DNA of 64,000 nt from Posidonia oceanica (lineage: Eukaryota > Streptophyta > Magnoliopsida > Alismatales > Posidoniaceae): positions 62,934,001 through 62,998,000 of the forward strand of contig JAZBRS010000074.1 in the NCBI GenBank assembly GCA_037176725.1, given 5' to 3'. Of the stretch, positions 44,000 to 55,505 are shown in pieces; position 1 is the first letter of the stretch, and each line of letters starts with the position of its first letter. The notes below the pieces were generated by a model. That model was not told the origin of the DNA and searched no databases. It was given only the letters and a program-made list of their open reading frames with translations. Both the position numbers and the translations under genes were made by a program.

Positions 44000-46106
44000 C
44001 TACTGATAGTACTTCTTGAGATAGCAGAGGTTGACGGGCTCAGACTGCTCGACCCGGTCCATATCCTCAAGAGTTACAGTGCCTCCCGAGAAGATCTGCT
44101 TGACCACGAAGGGGCCACGCCAATTAGGTCGGAATTTCCCTCGACCATCAGGCAAATGAATGGCGCACAAAACGAGGTCCCCTGGCTGAAAGTTTCTGGG
44201 CTGGACCTTCTTCAGGAATGCTCTGGCCATCCGCTTCTGGTAGCAGTGAGCGTTGTGCATAGCTTGCAATCTGTGCTCATCAATCAGGTTCAGTTGGACA
44301 CAGCGGTCTTCAACCCATTCTACCTCTTCCAACTCAGCTTCCCGTAGGATCCGCAGTGAGGGGATCTCTACTTCAACAGGTAACACCGCTTCCATGCCGT
44401 ATACCAGAGAATACGGGGTGGCTCCCGTCGAGGTCCGGATTGATGTCCTGTACGCCTAGAGCGCGTACGGGAGCTTGTCATGCCAATCCTTGTGGATTTC
44501 TGCCAACTTCTTCAGGATTTTAACAATGTTCTTGTTTGCAGACTCCACCGCTCCGTTCATCTGTGGCCGATAGGGCGAGGATTTATGATGCTTGATCTTG
44601 AGACTCTGCAGGTATTCGTCGATCCTCTTGGCAATGAGGTTTGTGCCATTATCAGAGATGACTGAGTGCGGGACCCCATATAGGGCAACGATATTGTTCT
44701 TGATAAATTTTTCTGTTGCCACAGCAGTGACTGTCTTATAAGAGGCTGCTTCCACCCACTTGGTAAAGTAATCGATCGCTATCAGAATGTAGTGATGACC
44801 ATTTGAAGCAGTTGGGTGGATGGCGCCAATGACATCGATCCCCCAGGTGGAGAAAGGCCATGGCGAAGACATGTTATGCAGCTGTTGCGGGGGGGCCTTG
44901 ATGAAGTTACCATGGATCTGGCAGTCGTGGCATCTACACACGAATCAGCAACAGTCCGCTCCCATGGTCTGCCAGAAATATCCTTGGAGCATGATCTTCT
45001 TGGCCAGGAAGACGCCGTTCATGTGCGGGCCACAGGTCCCTGCGTGCACTTGAAGCATCAGCGTGTCAGCCTCCGATTTGTTCAGGCAGCGCAGTAGCAT
45101 CTGATTATATGACCTTCTGTACAACTGCCCAGCCCCCAACACATACTTTGACGCTAGACGTGCCAGAGTTCTCTTGTCTGCTGCCGCGGTATCAGGAGGA
45201 AAGCTGCCAATCTCCAGGAAAGATTTTATATCTTGATACCAGGGCTGTTCCTCTGCTGGATTCGCCTCTTCTATGTTCAGGCAATATGCAGGCTGCTCAA
45301 TGCGAGTAGCAGATACATCCACTGTGCTGTCTTCAGGCATAGTGAGCCAGGATGCCAGAGTTGCTAGTGCGTCTGCGTACGCGTTCCTTGCTCTGTTAAT
45401 GTATGTGAAGCGGATGCTCTTAAATTCTTCCATCAGCCTTAGCAGGTGTTCGTGATACGGCACAAGTTTGGGATCTTTTGTCCTCCAGTTGCCGTTCACT
45501 TGAGAGATTACTAGTATGGCATCACCGTGCACATGCAACTTCTACGCCTTATGCTCGAGGGTGACTTTCAACCCTAGGATGCGTGCTTCATATTCTGCTT
45601 CATTGTTTGTGCAGGTGAAGGTCAGCTTCCTCGCGAACGGAATCATTTGTCCCTGGGGCGTGGTCAGCACTGCGCCTACGCCTTGGCCCTTTTTGTTGAC
45701 AGCACCATCAAAGTAGAGCTGCCATTCCTCTTGTTTTTCAGGATTTCCCTCCTCAGAGCCCTCCATTGCGAAGAGGATGTCCTCGTCAGGGAACTGCATC
45801 TGGAGGGGTTGGTATTCTGGCAGAGGAAGATCAGCAAGATGGTCTGCCATGGCCTAACCCTTCATGGATTTCTGTGTGACAAAGGTGATGTCGTACTGAG
45901 ACAATAACACCTGCCACTTAGCACATCTGCCTACCATGGCCGGCTTTTGAAAGAGGAACTTGATAGGATCATGCCGGCATAAGAGCTAAACTGGGTATGC
46001 CATCATGTAGTGCCTTAGTTTCTGTGCAGCCCAGACAAGTGACAAGCAGGTCTTCTCTAGTGTACTGTACCTGGCTTCGCATTCATTAAATTCCTTGCTC
46101 AGGTAA
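44000..46106 (-). pseudogene. pol: E3 pol copy 2 (RNase H-integrase), tandem duplicate
   Basis: Same span as copy 1. It has Gln at the position of the 42673/48766 stop (EEWQLYFDG), so it is open there, but carries private TAG stops at 45986-45988 and 45854-45856, both CAG to TAG. The shared stops are at 45542, 44945 and 44456. The RNase H motif is NNEAEYEAR. Confidence 0.85.
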
Positions 46107-47046
46107 TAGACTCTTGGCTCGCTGGTGGCACTCTGGAACGGGTGTTGGCACTTGTACAGGTGGTGGTGTGATGAGGACAGGCTACTTGCCGAACTCTCAG
46201 GACCTACACCTACTCTTTCTGCTCTCTTTTTTTGATTTCTCCCTCATAGGTATGCAGTCTTTCTCTACCCCTAGTTGGGAGAGGATAAGTGTTTTGCTTT
46301 TGGAGGGAAGTGGTAGACCCTTTTTAAGCTTAACACCCTTGGGTCTCTTGTAAGGTACGGGGGATGATGGTGCCTGCATTTTTGGGCTGAATCATGCCCT
46401 TTTTTTTCTTTTTCTCTTTTTTTTTGCTTTTGCTTTTTCCCCTTTTTCTTGGTTTTTGTTCTATCTCTTCTTTTTGCTTGTTTGATCTCTTTTCTTTTCT
46501 CTTTTTTTTCTCAGGCTTTTGCTATCCCCATTTTGGTGGTAAAAGAAGGGTGTTTGAGTCGTGATGGATCTGGGCTTTGGGTCTACTGTGTGATGGGTAG
46601 AAGGAGCAGGGTTAGACTGCACACCCCTATCTCTAGGGCTGGCTTCTGTCTTCGTCTTCTGTTCCTTGGATGTGCCCAAGCCTAGATGTCTACTCTCACT
46701 TTTCCCAGACTCACATCCTAACATTCTTTTCTCCCTCAGAGGTGTATGTCCTTACGAGTTTAGGCAGTTCGCCTGTCCTGATTGGTGGTGGCTCCCTCAC
46801 TAGCTAAGACATCTAAGTAGTGCCGGGTGAGGTAGGGCGGACTCTTTCTAGAGCAGGCAAGCACTTCCAGTTTTCATCACCGGGCCAAAAGATGTAATGC
46901 ATGATTTGAGGGGAGGACGATGATGATTTGAAGAGAGAGGATGCAAGAGTAGGATAGATAGAAGATGTAGGTAGGACGAGAATGCAAGAAGTGAGAATGC
47001 AAGTGTGTAGGTGGGAGAAGGGCATCCGCAACGGGGCCGCCTTCGG

Positions 47047-49553
47047 CTACTGATAGTACTTCTTGAGATAACAGAGGTTGACGGGCTCAGACTGCTCGAC
47101 CCGGTCCATATCCTCAAGAGTTACAGTGCCTCCCGAGAAGATCTGCATGACCATGAAAGGGCCACGCCAATTAGGTCGGAATTTCCCTCGACCATCAGGC
47201 AAATGAATGGCGCGCAAAACGAGGTCCCCTGGCTGAAAGTTTCTGGGCTGGACCTTCTTCAGGAATGCTCTGGCCATCCGCTTCTGGTAGCAGTGAGCGT
47301 TGTGCATAGCTTGCAATCTGTGCTCATCAATCAGGTTCAGTTGGACGCAGCGGTCTTCAACCCATTCTACCTCTTCCAACTCAGCTTCCCGTAGGATCCG
47401 CAGTGAGGGGATCTCTACTTCAACAGGTAACACCGCTTCCATGCCGTATACCAGAGAATACGGGGTGGCTCCCGTCGAGGTCCGGATTGATGTCCTGTAC
47501 GCCTAGAGCGCGTACGGGAGCTTGTCATGCCAATCCTTGTGGATTTCTGCCAACTTCTTCAGGATTTTAACAATGTTCTTGTTTGCAGACTCCACCGCTC
47601 CGTTCATCTGTGGCCGATAGGGCGAAGATCTATGATGCTTGATCTTGAGACTCTGCAGGTATTCGTCGATCCTCTTGGCAATGAGGTTTGTGCCATTATC
47701 AGAGATGACTGAGTGCGGGACCCCATATCGGGCAACGATATTGTTCTTGATAAATTTTTCTGTTGCCACAGCGGTGACTGTCTTATAAGAGGCTGCTTCC
47801 ACCCACTTGGTAAAGTAATCGATCGCTATCAGAATGTAGTGATGACCATTTGAAGCAGTTGGGTGGATGGCGCCAATGACATCGATCCCCCAGGTGGAGA
47901 AAGGCCATGGCGAAGACATGTTATGCAGCTGTTGCGGGGGGGCCTTGATGAAGTTACCATGGATCTGGCAGTCGTGGCATCTACACACGAATCAGCAACA
48001 GTCCGCTCCCATGGTCTGCCAGAAATATCCTTGGAGCATGATCTTCTTGGCCAGGAGGACGCCATTCATGTGCGGGCCACAGGTCCCTGCGTGCACTTGA
48101 AGCATCAGCGTGTCAGCCTCCGATTTGTTCAGGCAGCGCAGTAGCATCTGATTATATGACCTTCTGTACAACTGCCCAGCCCCCAACACATACTTTGACG
48201 CCAGACGTGCCAGAGTTCTCTTGTCTGCTGCCGCGGTATCAGGAGGAAAGCTGCCAATCTCCAGGAAAGATTTTATATCTTGATACCAGGGCTGTTCCTC
48301 TGCTGGATTCGCCTCTTCTATGTTTAGGCAATATGCAGGCTGCTCAATGCGAGTAGCAGATACATCCACTGTGCTGTCTTCAGGCATAGTGAGCCAGGAT
48401 GCCAGAGTTGCTAGTGCGTCTGCGTACGCGTTCCTTGCTCTGTTAATGTATGTGAAGCGGATGCTCTTAAATTCTTCCATCAGCCTTAGCAGGTGTTCGT
48501 GATACGGCACAAGTTTGGGATCTTTTGTCCTCCAGTTGCCGTTCACTTGAGAGATTACTAGCATGGCATCACCGTGCACATGCAACTTCTACGCCTTATG
48601 CTCGAGGGCGACTTTCAACCCTAGGATGCATGCTTCATATTCTGCTTCATTGTTTGTGCAGGTGAAGGTCAGCTTCCTCGCGAAGGGAATCATTTGTCCC
48701 TGGGGCGTGGTCAGCACTGCGCCTACGCCTCGGCCCTTTTTGTTGACAGCGCCATCAAAGTAGAGCTACCATTCCTCTTGTTTTTCAAGATTTCTCTCCT
48801 CAGAGCCCTCCATTGCGAAAGGGATGTCCTCGTCAGGGAACTGCGTCTGGAGGGGTTGGTATTCTGGCAGAGGAAGATCAGCAAGATGGTCTGCCATGGC
48901 CTGACCCTTCATGGATTTCTGTGTGACAAAGGTGATGTCGTACTGAGACAATAACACCTGCCACTTAGCACATCTGCCTACCATGGCCGGCTTTTGAAAG
49001 AGGAACTTGATAGGATCATGCCAGCATAAGAGCTGAACTGGGTATGCCATCATGTAGTGCCTTAGTTTCTGTGCAGCCCAGACAAGTGACAAGCAGGTCT
49101 TCTCTAGTGTACTGTACCTGGCTTCGCATTCATTAAATTTCTTGCTCAGGTAATAGATGGCGCGCTCCCTTCTACCAGATTCGTCATGTTGGCCCAAGAC
49201 GGCGCCCATGGAATGCTGCGTGGTAGAAAGGTTGAGAAGCAAAGGTCTCCCTGGTGTTGGGGGAACCCGAACAGGAGGCTTGATCAACAGCTGCTTGATC
49301 TTGGCAAATGCAGCCTGACACTCCTCGCTCCAGTCGATTTGCGCATTTTTCTTCAGGAGCTTGAATATGGGTTCACAGATGGGCGTAAGCTGTGCAATAA
49401 AGCAGCTGATATACTGTAAACGCCCAAGCAGACTTCTGACCTCCTTTTCAATTCTGGGGGGTGGCATGTCCACGATGGCTTTTGCTTTCATCGGGTCCAC
49501 CTCAATCCCCCGTTGGCTAACAATGTAACCGAGCAGTCTACCAAAAGACACCC
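47047..49553 (-). pseudogene. pol: E3 pol copy 3: RT C-terminal part, RNase H, integrase, cut by E4
   Basis: This is the copy still joined to RT. The frame begins GVSFGRLLGYIVSQRG exactly at the E4 insertion (49553), continues through the RT connection and start of RNase H to a TAG at 48766 (CAG to TAG before LYFDG), then RNase H with NNEAEYEAC, integrase zinc region and core, ending LKKYYQ at 47047. Shared stops lie at 48589, 47992 and 47503. The upstream half, including the YVDD active site, should lie right of the window, behind the rest of E4. Confidence 0.87.
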
Positions 49554-52500
49554 TGTTGACACCCCATTTTGACAGGCTGGATCGATTGGAACCTTCTAGT
49601 GGCTGCTGAACCCGAATCTAGACCCAAACCCACACCTTTCTCTTCCTTTTTCCCCTCAAAACAAGGCCAAACTCAACCTAGGATTACCCCCCTTTCCCGA
49701 GCTCAAAACCTGACCAAAATCCACAGGAAAACTCACCCTTGGTGACTTAGCAAACCCATCAAAAAGCCCGTAAAATCTCAAACCAGAACCCCCCCAAAAT
49801 CCTAGGAAACTTAGGCAAAACTACCCTTTTTCTACACCTTAAAACCCCTCCAGAACCTCCTTGGAACTAAACCAAAACCTCAGAACCAGCTCTAGAAACC
49901 CTAGACTACCCACTCGCCAAGTTTCACTCCTTTCCGAGACTCCTAAGCCTTCCATTTGCTCAAATTATCGTTTTCTCTCTCCGGGATTATCGTTTTCTCT
50001 CTCCTCTCTCTCTCCTGATTATCATCCCTCTTTTCATCCCCTTCTTGCCCCTTTTCCTGCCTGGCTGTGGGCCCTCTTTGTGCTTCTATCTCTTCTCTAT
50101 CTTATTCCTATTTTTACTTTATTTTTAGCTTTTTCCCTGAATTTAAAAAAAAAACATTTTCCTCCAACTCATCTCTTTCCCTTTTATTTCTCCCTTTTTC
50201 CATTTCCTTCCTCCTTCTCTTTTCCTTTTCTTTCTTTTGCTAAAATCCATAAAAAGCCCTAAAAATCTGTAAAACTCCAAAACATAAGAGAAACAAATCA
50301 GAGCTTTAAGAAAAATAATTAAAAAACATTAAACAAACAATTAAACTTAAACCTAATTAAATCAAGCTAAAAAGAAAATCAAGCATGCAAACTAAAAGAT
50401 GCAAAACAAACTAAAAGAAAATACTGTAAAATCAAAGAAAAACTGAAATAAAATCAAGAGCAACCTAAAGTGAAAACTCTATCAAAAGAATTAAAAAAAA
50501 ACAGACCCTAAGAAGAAGTAAAACAATCAAAAACACTAGGATAAATAATTAATGAAAGAAAAAAGCTTAACTTAACAAACCCAAGAAAAACAATTTAAGA
50601 ACTTAATTAAAAAGAAAATGAGAAACACATTAAAAAGATTTAACAAAACTTAATCAAACAAGAGAAACCTAATTAAAAAACATCAAGAAAAATTAACAAA
50701 TAAAAAATCAAAACCTAACCAAAAGGCTTAAGAAAGAAAAACCCTAAAAAGGCTAGAATTAAAAAGCCCAAAACCCACGCTAATTAATATAAAAATAAAT
50801 TTTAAAAATCCAAATTAACATCCTAAAATACTTAACAAGAAAACACAATTTTAAGAACAATTTAAAAAAGACTTAACAACACTTAATCAAGTGGAAAACA
50901 AATTAAAAACAAAAGAAACCCTAAAACCCTAATCAAGCCCAAAACACATTAATTAACCCCAAAACAGTCATTAAAAAATCTAATTAAAACCCTAACTCAC
51001 AACACAACCTTTCTAGTATGTTTATTTATTTTTAATTTATTTTTTCTAATTTTTATTCCCTTTCTTTTCCCTCTCTTTCTTTCTCTCTTCCTTCTCATTT
51101 TCCTTTTCTCCCTTACTGGGCCCATCAGCCCGTTCCCTTTTTTTTCCTTCTTTTTTTTCAAAATCCCAGGCCCGGTCCACGATCCACAATCTTCTTCCTC
51201 CTTCCCTCCCTCCACACAGTGCCCGCCTACAGTGTCTGCGACCTCTGCTGCAAGCCGCCTGCCATTTTCAGCCCCTGCCACTGCCAGGCCTGCGCTCGCA
51301 CGCCTTCTGCCCGGACCGGACCGGCGTGCACCGCTTCGTGTCCGTGCTCCTGCCATCGCTTCCTCGGCAATTAATTGCCGCAGACCTGCAAGAAAAAAAA
51401 GGAGAGATCAGTAGAGCCATAACGGGAGGAGGAGGAGAAGAGAAAGAAAACAACCCAGAAGCATCCCGGAGAGAGCTCCCACTCCTGTGCGATCCCCAGC
51501 AAGAGAGAACCCACATTTCCCCCCGAAAACTCACCCAAAAAACTAGAACCTTCGCCTCATCACTCCACTGCGAATCAGAGGCCGAAACCCCTCCAGGATC
51601 CTTCAGAATCCCCCCCCAACCTCGCCAAAACCTCCTGCAACCTAACCCTCCTTTCCACGCACGAAACAACCCAGAATTCCCCCCAAACCTTCTGAAATCC
51701 GAACAGAACCCAAACTCCGACCCACTTCAAAAATTCTCCGCACTACAGGCCGCCTCTCCTCCCCAAGCCCTGCCCCGTTACTCGCCGAGAAACCACCTCC
51801 CTAAGCCACCCGACCTCCAGCCCTATCCCTCACCACAGGCCGAGAACCTCACTACAAACACCTGTCCCGAGCACTGACCAGAAATCGGACCGTCTCCCAA
51901 ACTCACTCCACGCCCTCCAGAACTGCAACCCGGCCATCCAGATCCACTCCTCGAACCTCCAACTACCTCCCGAAGCCACCCATCCAGTCCGACGAGCAGC
52001 GAACAGTCTCCCCCACCTCCGGTCTCTTGTCTGAACCCAAAGAGTTCCAAACCCCTCTCCAAGCCACGAAGCTTCCGTCCAGCCATCAAGGAAGCACCGA
52101 ACGACCGCTCTGAAGCAGCTCCCGCCCTCGCGAGCCGCCGACGACCGCCGCAGCGCCCAGACGACCTCCGCCGACGATTGCCGAGGCCACTGAGGTCGGG
52201 AGGCCGATTCAGACGCGAAAAGAGGTAGATTCTTATATCCTTGGCTTCCTCTTCCTCCCCCGCTGCTTTTCCGCCAACCAGAAGTAGTTTCCAAGCCCTC
52301 CAGCTCCGCCTGCAAGTCGCCGGACAAACCTTCTTCTCCGACGCCGGCCTCCGTTCTTTCGGACGTTCCAGTGGAACGATCCCTCGGCGGTCTCCGAAGC
52401 TCCGCACGAACGCCGGTAGCGCCCTCCGCCGATCAGCATCTCCGCAGCTCCCTGTGTCAGCGGTGGTGAGCTCCAGTGGCATTCTGCTACAGTGCCAGCC

Positions 52501-54239
52501 ACCGCCGGCGGGTCACTGTGGGTTTTTTTTTTGGTTATATAGTTTTTATGCAAATATTATATTTCTGCCTTAAGTTTTTATATTTTTGCGTTCTGGTCCT
52601 TAGCTTATTTAAGTTGCTTAGTTTCTGATTTAATATCATGCTAAATTGCTCATTTTCAGTATTCTCATTTTGGTCCTGTTATTGTGCTGTGTGGTTGTAA
52701 TTTTTTTATGTTTTAGTCCCTCGGTTTTCAATTTTTGCACTTAGGTCCTGTTTTAAATCAGTCCATTTGATTGCATGCATTTTACCATATCAATTGCATT
52801 CTGCATCCCCATGTTTTTCTGATTTTGCACTTAGGTCCATGCACTGTAGAAACTTAGGTTTCATTTTTAATTTTTGCATACTGCATTGCATATTTTGCCT
52901 TCTGGTTTTGCATTTTTGCATTTAGGTCCATTTTGAATGGACAGCAACCATTTTGCATGCATTTTAGCTTACTACATTGCATTTTCAACCCTGCATCTTT
53001 TAAAAATCGCATATCGGTCCCCGGACCATGATTCCAGAGCATATTCTGCATATAAAATTGCATGTTTGACCCTTGCATGATTTAAAAATGACACATAGGC
53101 CCTCGCATCCTTTGAAGTTATGTAAAAAGACTGTTTTGCCCCTAAAGTTGCACCTTAGCTCCTATGCTTACAAAATTGCATGTAGACCCTCCACTTGCAT
53201 TCCCAGACTCCTCAGAACCCTGTTTTCTGGAAAATTTACACTTTAGACCCCAGATTCTTTTCAAAATTGCATTTTGCTTTGCCCTTGCTTTCAAAACTTC
53301 TTCTGATGCATACCCACTTTTCGAAATAGCATTCTGAGCTCAGTCTTCTACAAAATAACCCTCTGCCCTCTCCTGTTTTCAAAACCCACGCCTGTAAGCC
53401 CCATCCTTTTCAAAAATTTGCATTTAGCCCCCTCTTCTTTTCCAGAAATGCATTTGGATCTCTGTCTTTTCCAGATTTTCTCCCCCTTGTTTCTTCTTGC
53501 TTTTGCATGCATTCTGCATCCATTTAGCTTTGCATTTTAGCATCCTCTTGCACACACTAAGCACTTCTAGCTCCCCTTCACTTGGGAGGACCTTTCGCAC
53601 ACTCCTAGGACCTCCCGAACACCTAGATCTGTTCTTCTCCCCTGTTCTGGCCCTTCTGCTCTGAAGCTGCGATATCTTCCAATCCGGCCGTTGGATCTTC
53701 TCAAGTAAGCTGCCCAGGCGACCGCAGCGAAGCACTCTTCAGCATGGACCAGACAGATCTCAGATCAGACTCCTGGATTTCCAGGTATGTCCTCCTGAAC
53801 CCCTGCATTGCATTCATCTGCATGCCATTTGCATCGATTGCTTTGTTTTCGCTCTCTGTCTCCTTGAGCATATAGAATAGGACCTCCCCTTCCTGTTTAT
53901 CAACTCAGATCCTCGTTTCACATACTCTTGGGTGTTTTGTGTTGCGTTTTCCCTGGATTTGCCGCTTAATGTGACTTTCTTCCCCCTTTTCCACGATCCG
54001 ATCGCATCGCGAGCTTTGGGCAGCGTGCGAGACAGATCGTGGAGCGGTTTAGTGGGAAACGGTCGCAAAGAGGTGGTAATCCCTCCGTTTGCTCACTCTC
54101 CCCTTTGTAGGTCTTCATGGCTACTCTGTGTGGTCCTAAACAGCGTCTGTTCCCACACACGCGCTGTTTTGCTTCTCTTTGGTTTCTTCCGATCTCTTCC
54201 TTGCATTTAGCATCCGCATAGCTTTCCCGGGGTTTTGCT

Positions 54240-54790
54240 TCGTTGTTTTTGGCACCGTTTTGCGTGTCCTTTGGTTTTCTTACTTCGTTTTGCGTGCAGT
54301 CTTGTTTTCTCGCACCGTTTTACGTGCCGCCTCTTTGTCTTGCACCGTTTTGCGTGCCCTTTGGTTTTCTTGCTCCATTTTGCGCATAGTTCTGTTTTCT
54401 CGCGCCGTTTTGCGTGCCCTTTGGTTTTCTTGCTCCGTTTTGCGTGCTTGTTGGTTTTCTCGCTCTGTTTTACATACCGCTTCTTTGTCTTGCATCGTTT
54501 TGCGTGCCCTTTGGTTTTCTCGCTCCGTTTTGCGTGCCGTTTCTTTGTCTTGCACCGTTTTGCATGCCCCTTGGTTTTCTTGCTCCATTTTGCGCGCAGT
54601 TCTGTTTTCTCGCACCGTTTTGCGTGCCACTTCTTCGTCTTGCACCGTTTTGCGTGCCCTTTGGTTTTCTTGCCCCGTTTCGTGTTCTTGTCTTGTTTCT
54701 TGCATTGTTTTGCGTGTCAACCTCGTTTCTTGCACCGTTTTGCATTCTTGCTTCGTGTCTTGCACCGTTTCGCGTGTTTTACGTTGTTTC
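54240..54790 (+). repeat. 30-bp minisatellite in LTR-4, about 17 copies
   Basis: The unit GTTTTGCGTGCCCTTTGG plus TTTTCTTGCTCC is 30 bp, so frames stay open through it in five of the six phases. Alternating unit types (GGTTTTCTTGCTCC and CTTTGTCTTGCACC) suggest a 60-bp higher order in places. Confidence 0.88.
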
Positions 54791-55080
54791 CCTCTGCATG
54801 TCGCTTGCATTGCCTGTTTTCCCCGCTGTTTTGTTTTATCGCCCGCATTTGCATATAGGGCAGTGATGCTTACTGCCTGGAGTTCTCACGAGCCAGGTTT
54901 CGCCCGGTTCGGAACACAGACAGCGTTGCTGAGCGCTTAGATTGCACGTTTACTTTCCTGCACTGCATTCCCTCACTTAGAGCACACCTTTGAGCATCTA
55001 GATAGGCATTCATTGGCACTTAGGCATTCAAAGTCTGCATTTCCCTACATATGCGAGCGTAAGCCTAGAAAGACCGATTC

Positions 55081-55135
55081 TCGAGCGTGTCGGGGGTGCC
55101 TAACACCTTCCCCGCGCGTAACAGGAGTCCTTACC
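55081..55135 (+). promoter_or_regulatory. Conserved LTR block with GGTGCCTAACACCTTCCCC
   Basis: TGTCGGGGGTGCCTAACACC followed by TTCCCCGCGCGTAACAGGAG is kept in all five LTRs of the window (5083-5128, 8663-8719, 24183-24240, 32371-32430, 55081-55135) although the rest of the LTRs has diverged. GGTG and CACC flank CCTAA and the outer GGG/CCC can extend the stem. Position about 400 bp before the LTR end suggests the R/U5 region; a role in RNA processing or packaging is inference. Confidence 0.55.
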
Positions 55136-55310
55136 CTCTCTTGGCCCGCAATGACCATATCTGCCCTTATCCTAGGCACGAGTCACATCATTTGCATTCA
55201 TTTGCATCTTATTTCTTCTGCATTGCCTTGCATTGCATCTTTTGCTTGGTTTTGCGTGATTATTCACGCATTTCCCTGGTTTTCCTTGTCTCCCGATTTA
55301 ATAGACTTGG

Positions 55311-55321
55311 TGGCGACTCCG
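55311..55321 (+). other. Primer-site-like TGGCGACTCCG inside LTR-4
   Basis: These 11 bases equal the first 11 of the primer binding site, 177 bp upstream of it and inside the LTR. Equivalent words occur in the other four LTRs (5285, 8531, 23996, 32185). Confidence 0.6.
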
Positions 55322-55487
55322 ATTTTGTCTTATCTTCTTCTTTTCTTTCCCCTTTTTCTCTCTTTTAAATGTTTTCGAGTTAGGTCTTCCTTCTCGAACA
55401 TAGCCGCTAATAGTGAGCCTGATTCCGATCGGTGCACGCGAGCTTTGGCAACGTGCATGGACGATCCGAACACTGGGATTACTACAG

Positions 55488-55505
55488 TGGCGACTCCGCT
55501 GGGGA
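55488..55505 (+). other. Primer binding site (PBS) of E4
   Basis: TGGCGACTCCGCTGGGGA lies one base after the LTR end, the normal place for the tRNA primer site. From memory, Ogre/Tat elements use an Arg tRNA; the match was not checked here. None of the other LTR ends in the window is followed by this motif, which agrees with their being 3' or solo LTRs. Confidence 0.85.

Larger units (their letters stand above)
40015..49157 (-). repeat. Three tandem copies of a 3046-bp pol+spacer unit
   Basis: Unit joints fall at TAGA: 40015-40018, 43061-43064, 46107-46110 and 49154-49157, giving periods of 3046, 3046 and 3047. Each unit runs from the spacer (GACTCTTGGCTCGCTGG) to a point in RNase H/RT connection (CAGGTAATAGA). 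The four-base TAGA occurs at both original ends, so the first duplication probably used this microhomology. Copies look nearly identical, with single-base differences and poly-T length changes. Several pol stops are shared by all three, so the DNA was already defective when it was amplified. Confidence 0.92.
23884..49553 (-). mobile_element. E3: Tat-type Ty3/gypsy element with sense DUF7745-like ORF and triplicated pol
   Basis: Read on the minus strand: pol (entering in RT at 49553), two extra tandem copies of its 3' part, spacer, DUF7745-like ORF (39537-38335), 54-bp repeats, a solo LTR inserted in them (37870-32071), 71-bp and 28-bp repeats, PPT (29702-29688) and 3' LTR (29687-23884). E4 interrupts RT at 49553/49554, so the 5' LTR, gag and protease lie beyond 64000. 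The predicted target duplication on the 3' side is GATGG (23879-23883, plus strand). Some pol stops are shared by all three tandem copies. Confidence 0.8.
49554..55486 (+). repeat. LTR-4 (5' LTR of E4), 5933 bp
   Basis: Starts TGTTGACACCCCATTTTGAC and ends GGGATTACTACA. Parts in order: C/T-rich head, A-rich stretch (50.28-51.0 kb), GC-rich stretch (51.1-52.5 kb), degenerate 'TTTTGCATTTAGGTCC' phrase array (52.57-53.5 kb), 30-bp minisatellite (54.24-54.79 kb), conserved block (55081-55135) and a primer-site-like TGGCGACTCCG (55311-55321). The order is that of LTR-3 and the solo LTR reversed, as expected from opposite orientation. Open frames of 100-220 codons in the GC-rich part show no domain. 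Confidence 0.92.

Noticed and set aside
40022..46685. Small plus-strand frames repeated three times (79-127 codons)
   Set aside because: They recur because the DNA unit is triplicated and lie in spacer or antisense to pol; no domain or conservation beyond the DNA identity.
54179..54940. Long open frames on both strands in LTR-4 (also 24.4-25.2 and 32.6-33.3 kb)
   Set aside because: A 30-bp minisatellite keeps all phases open; the peptides are simple repeats.
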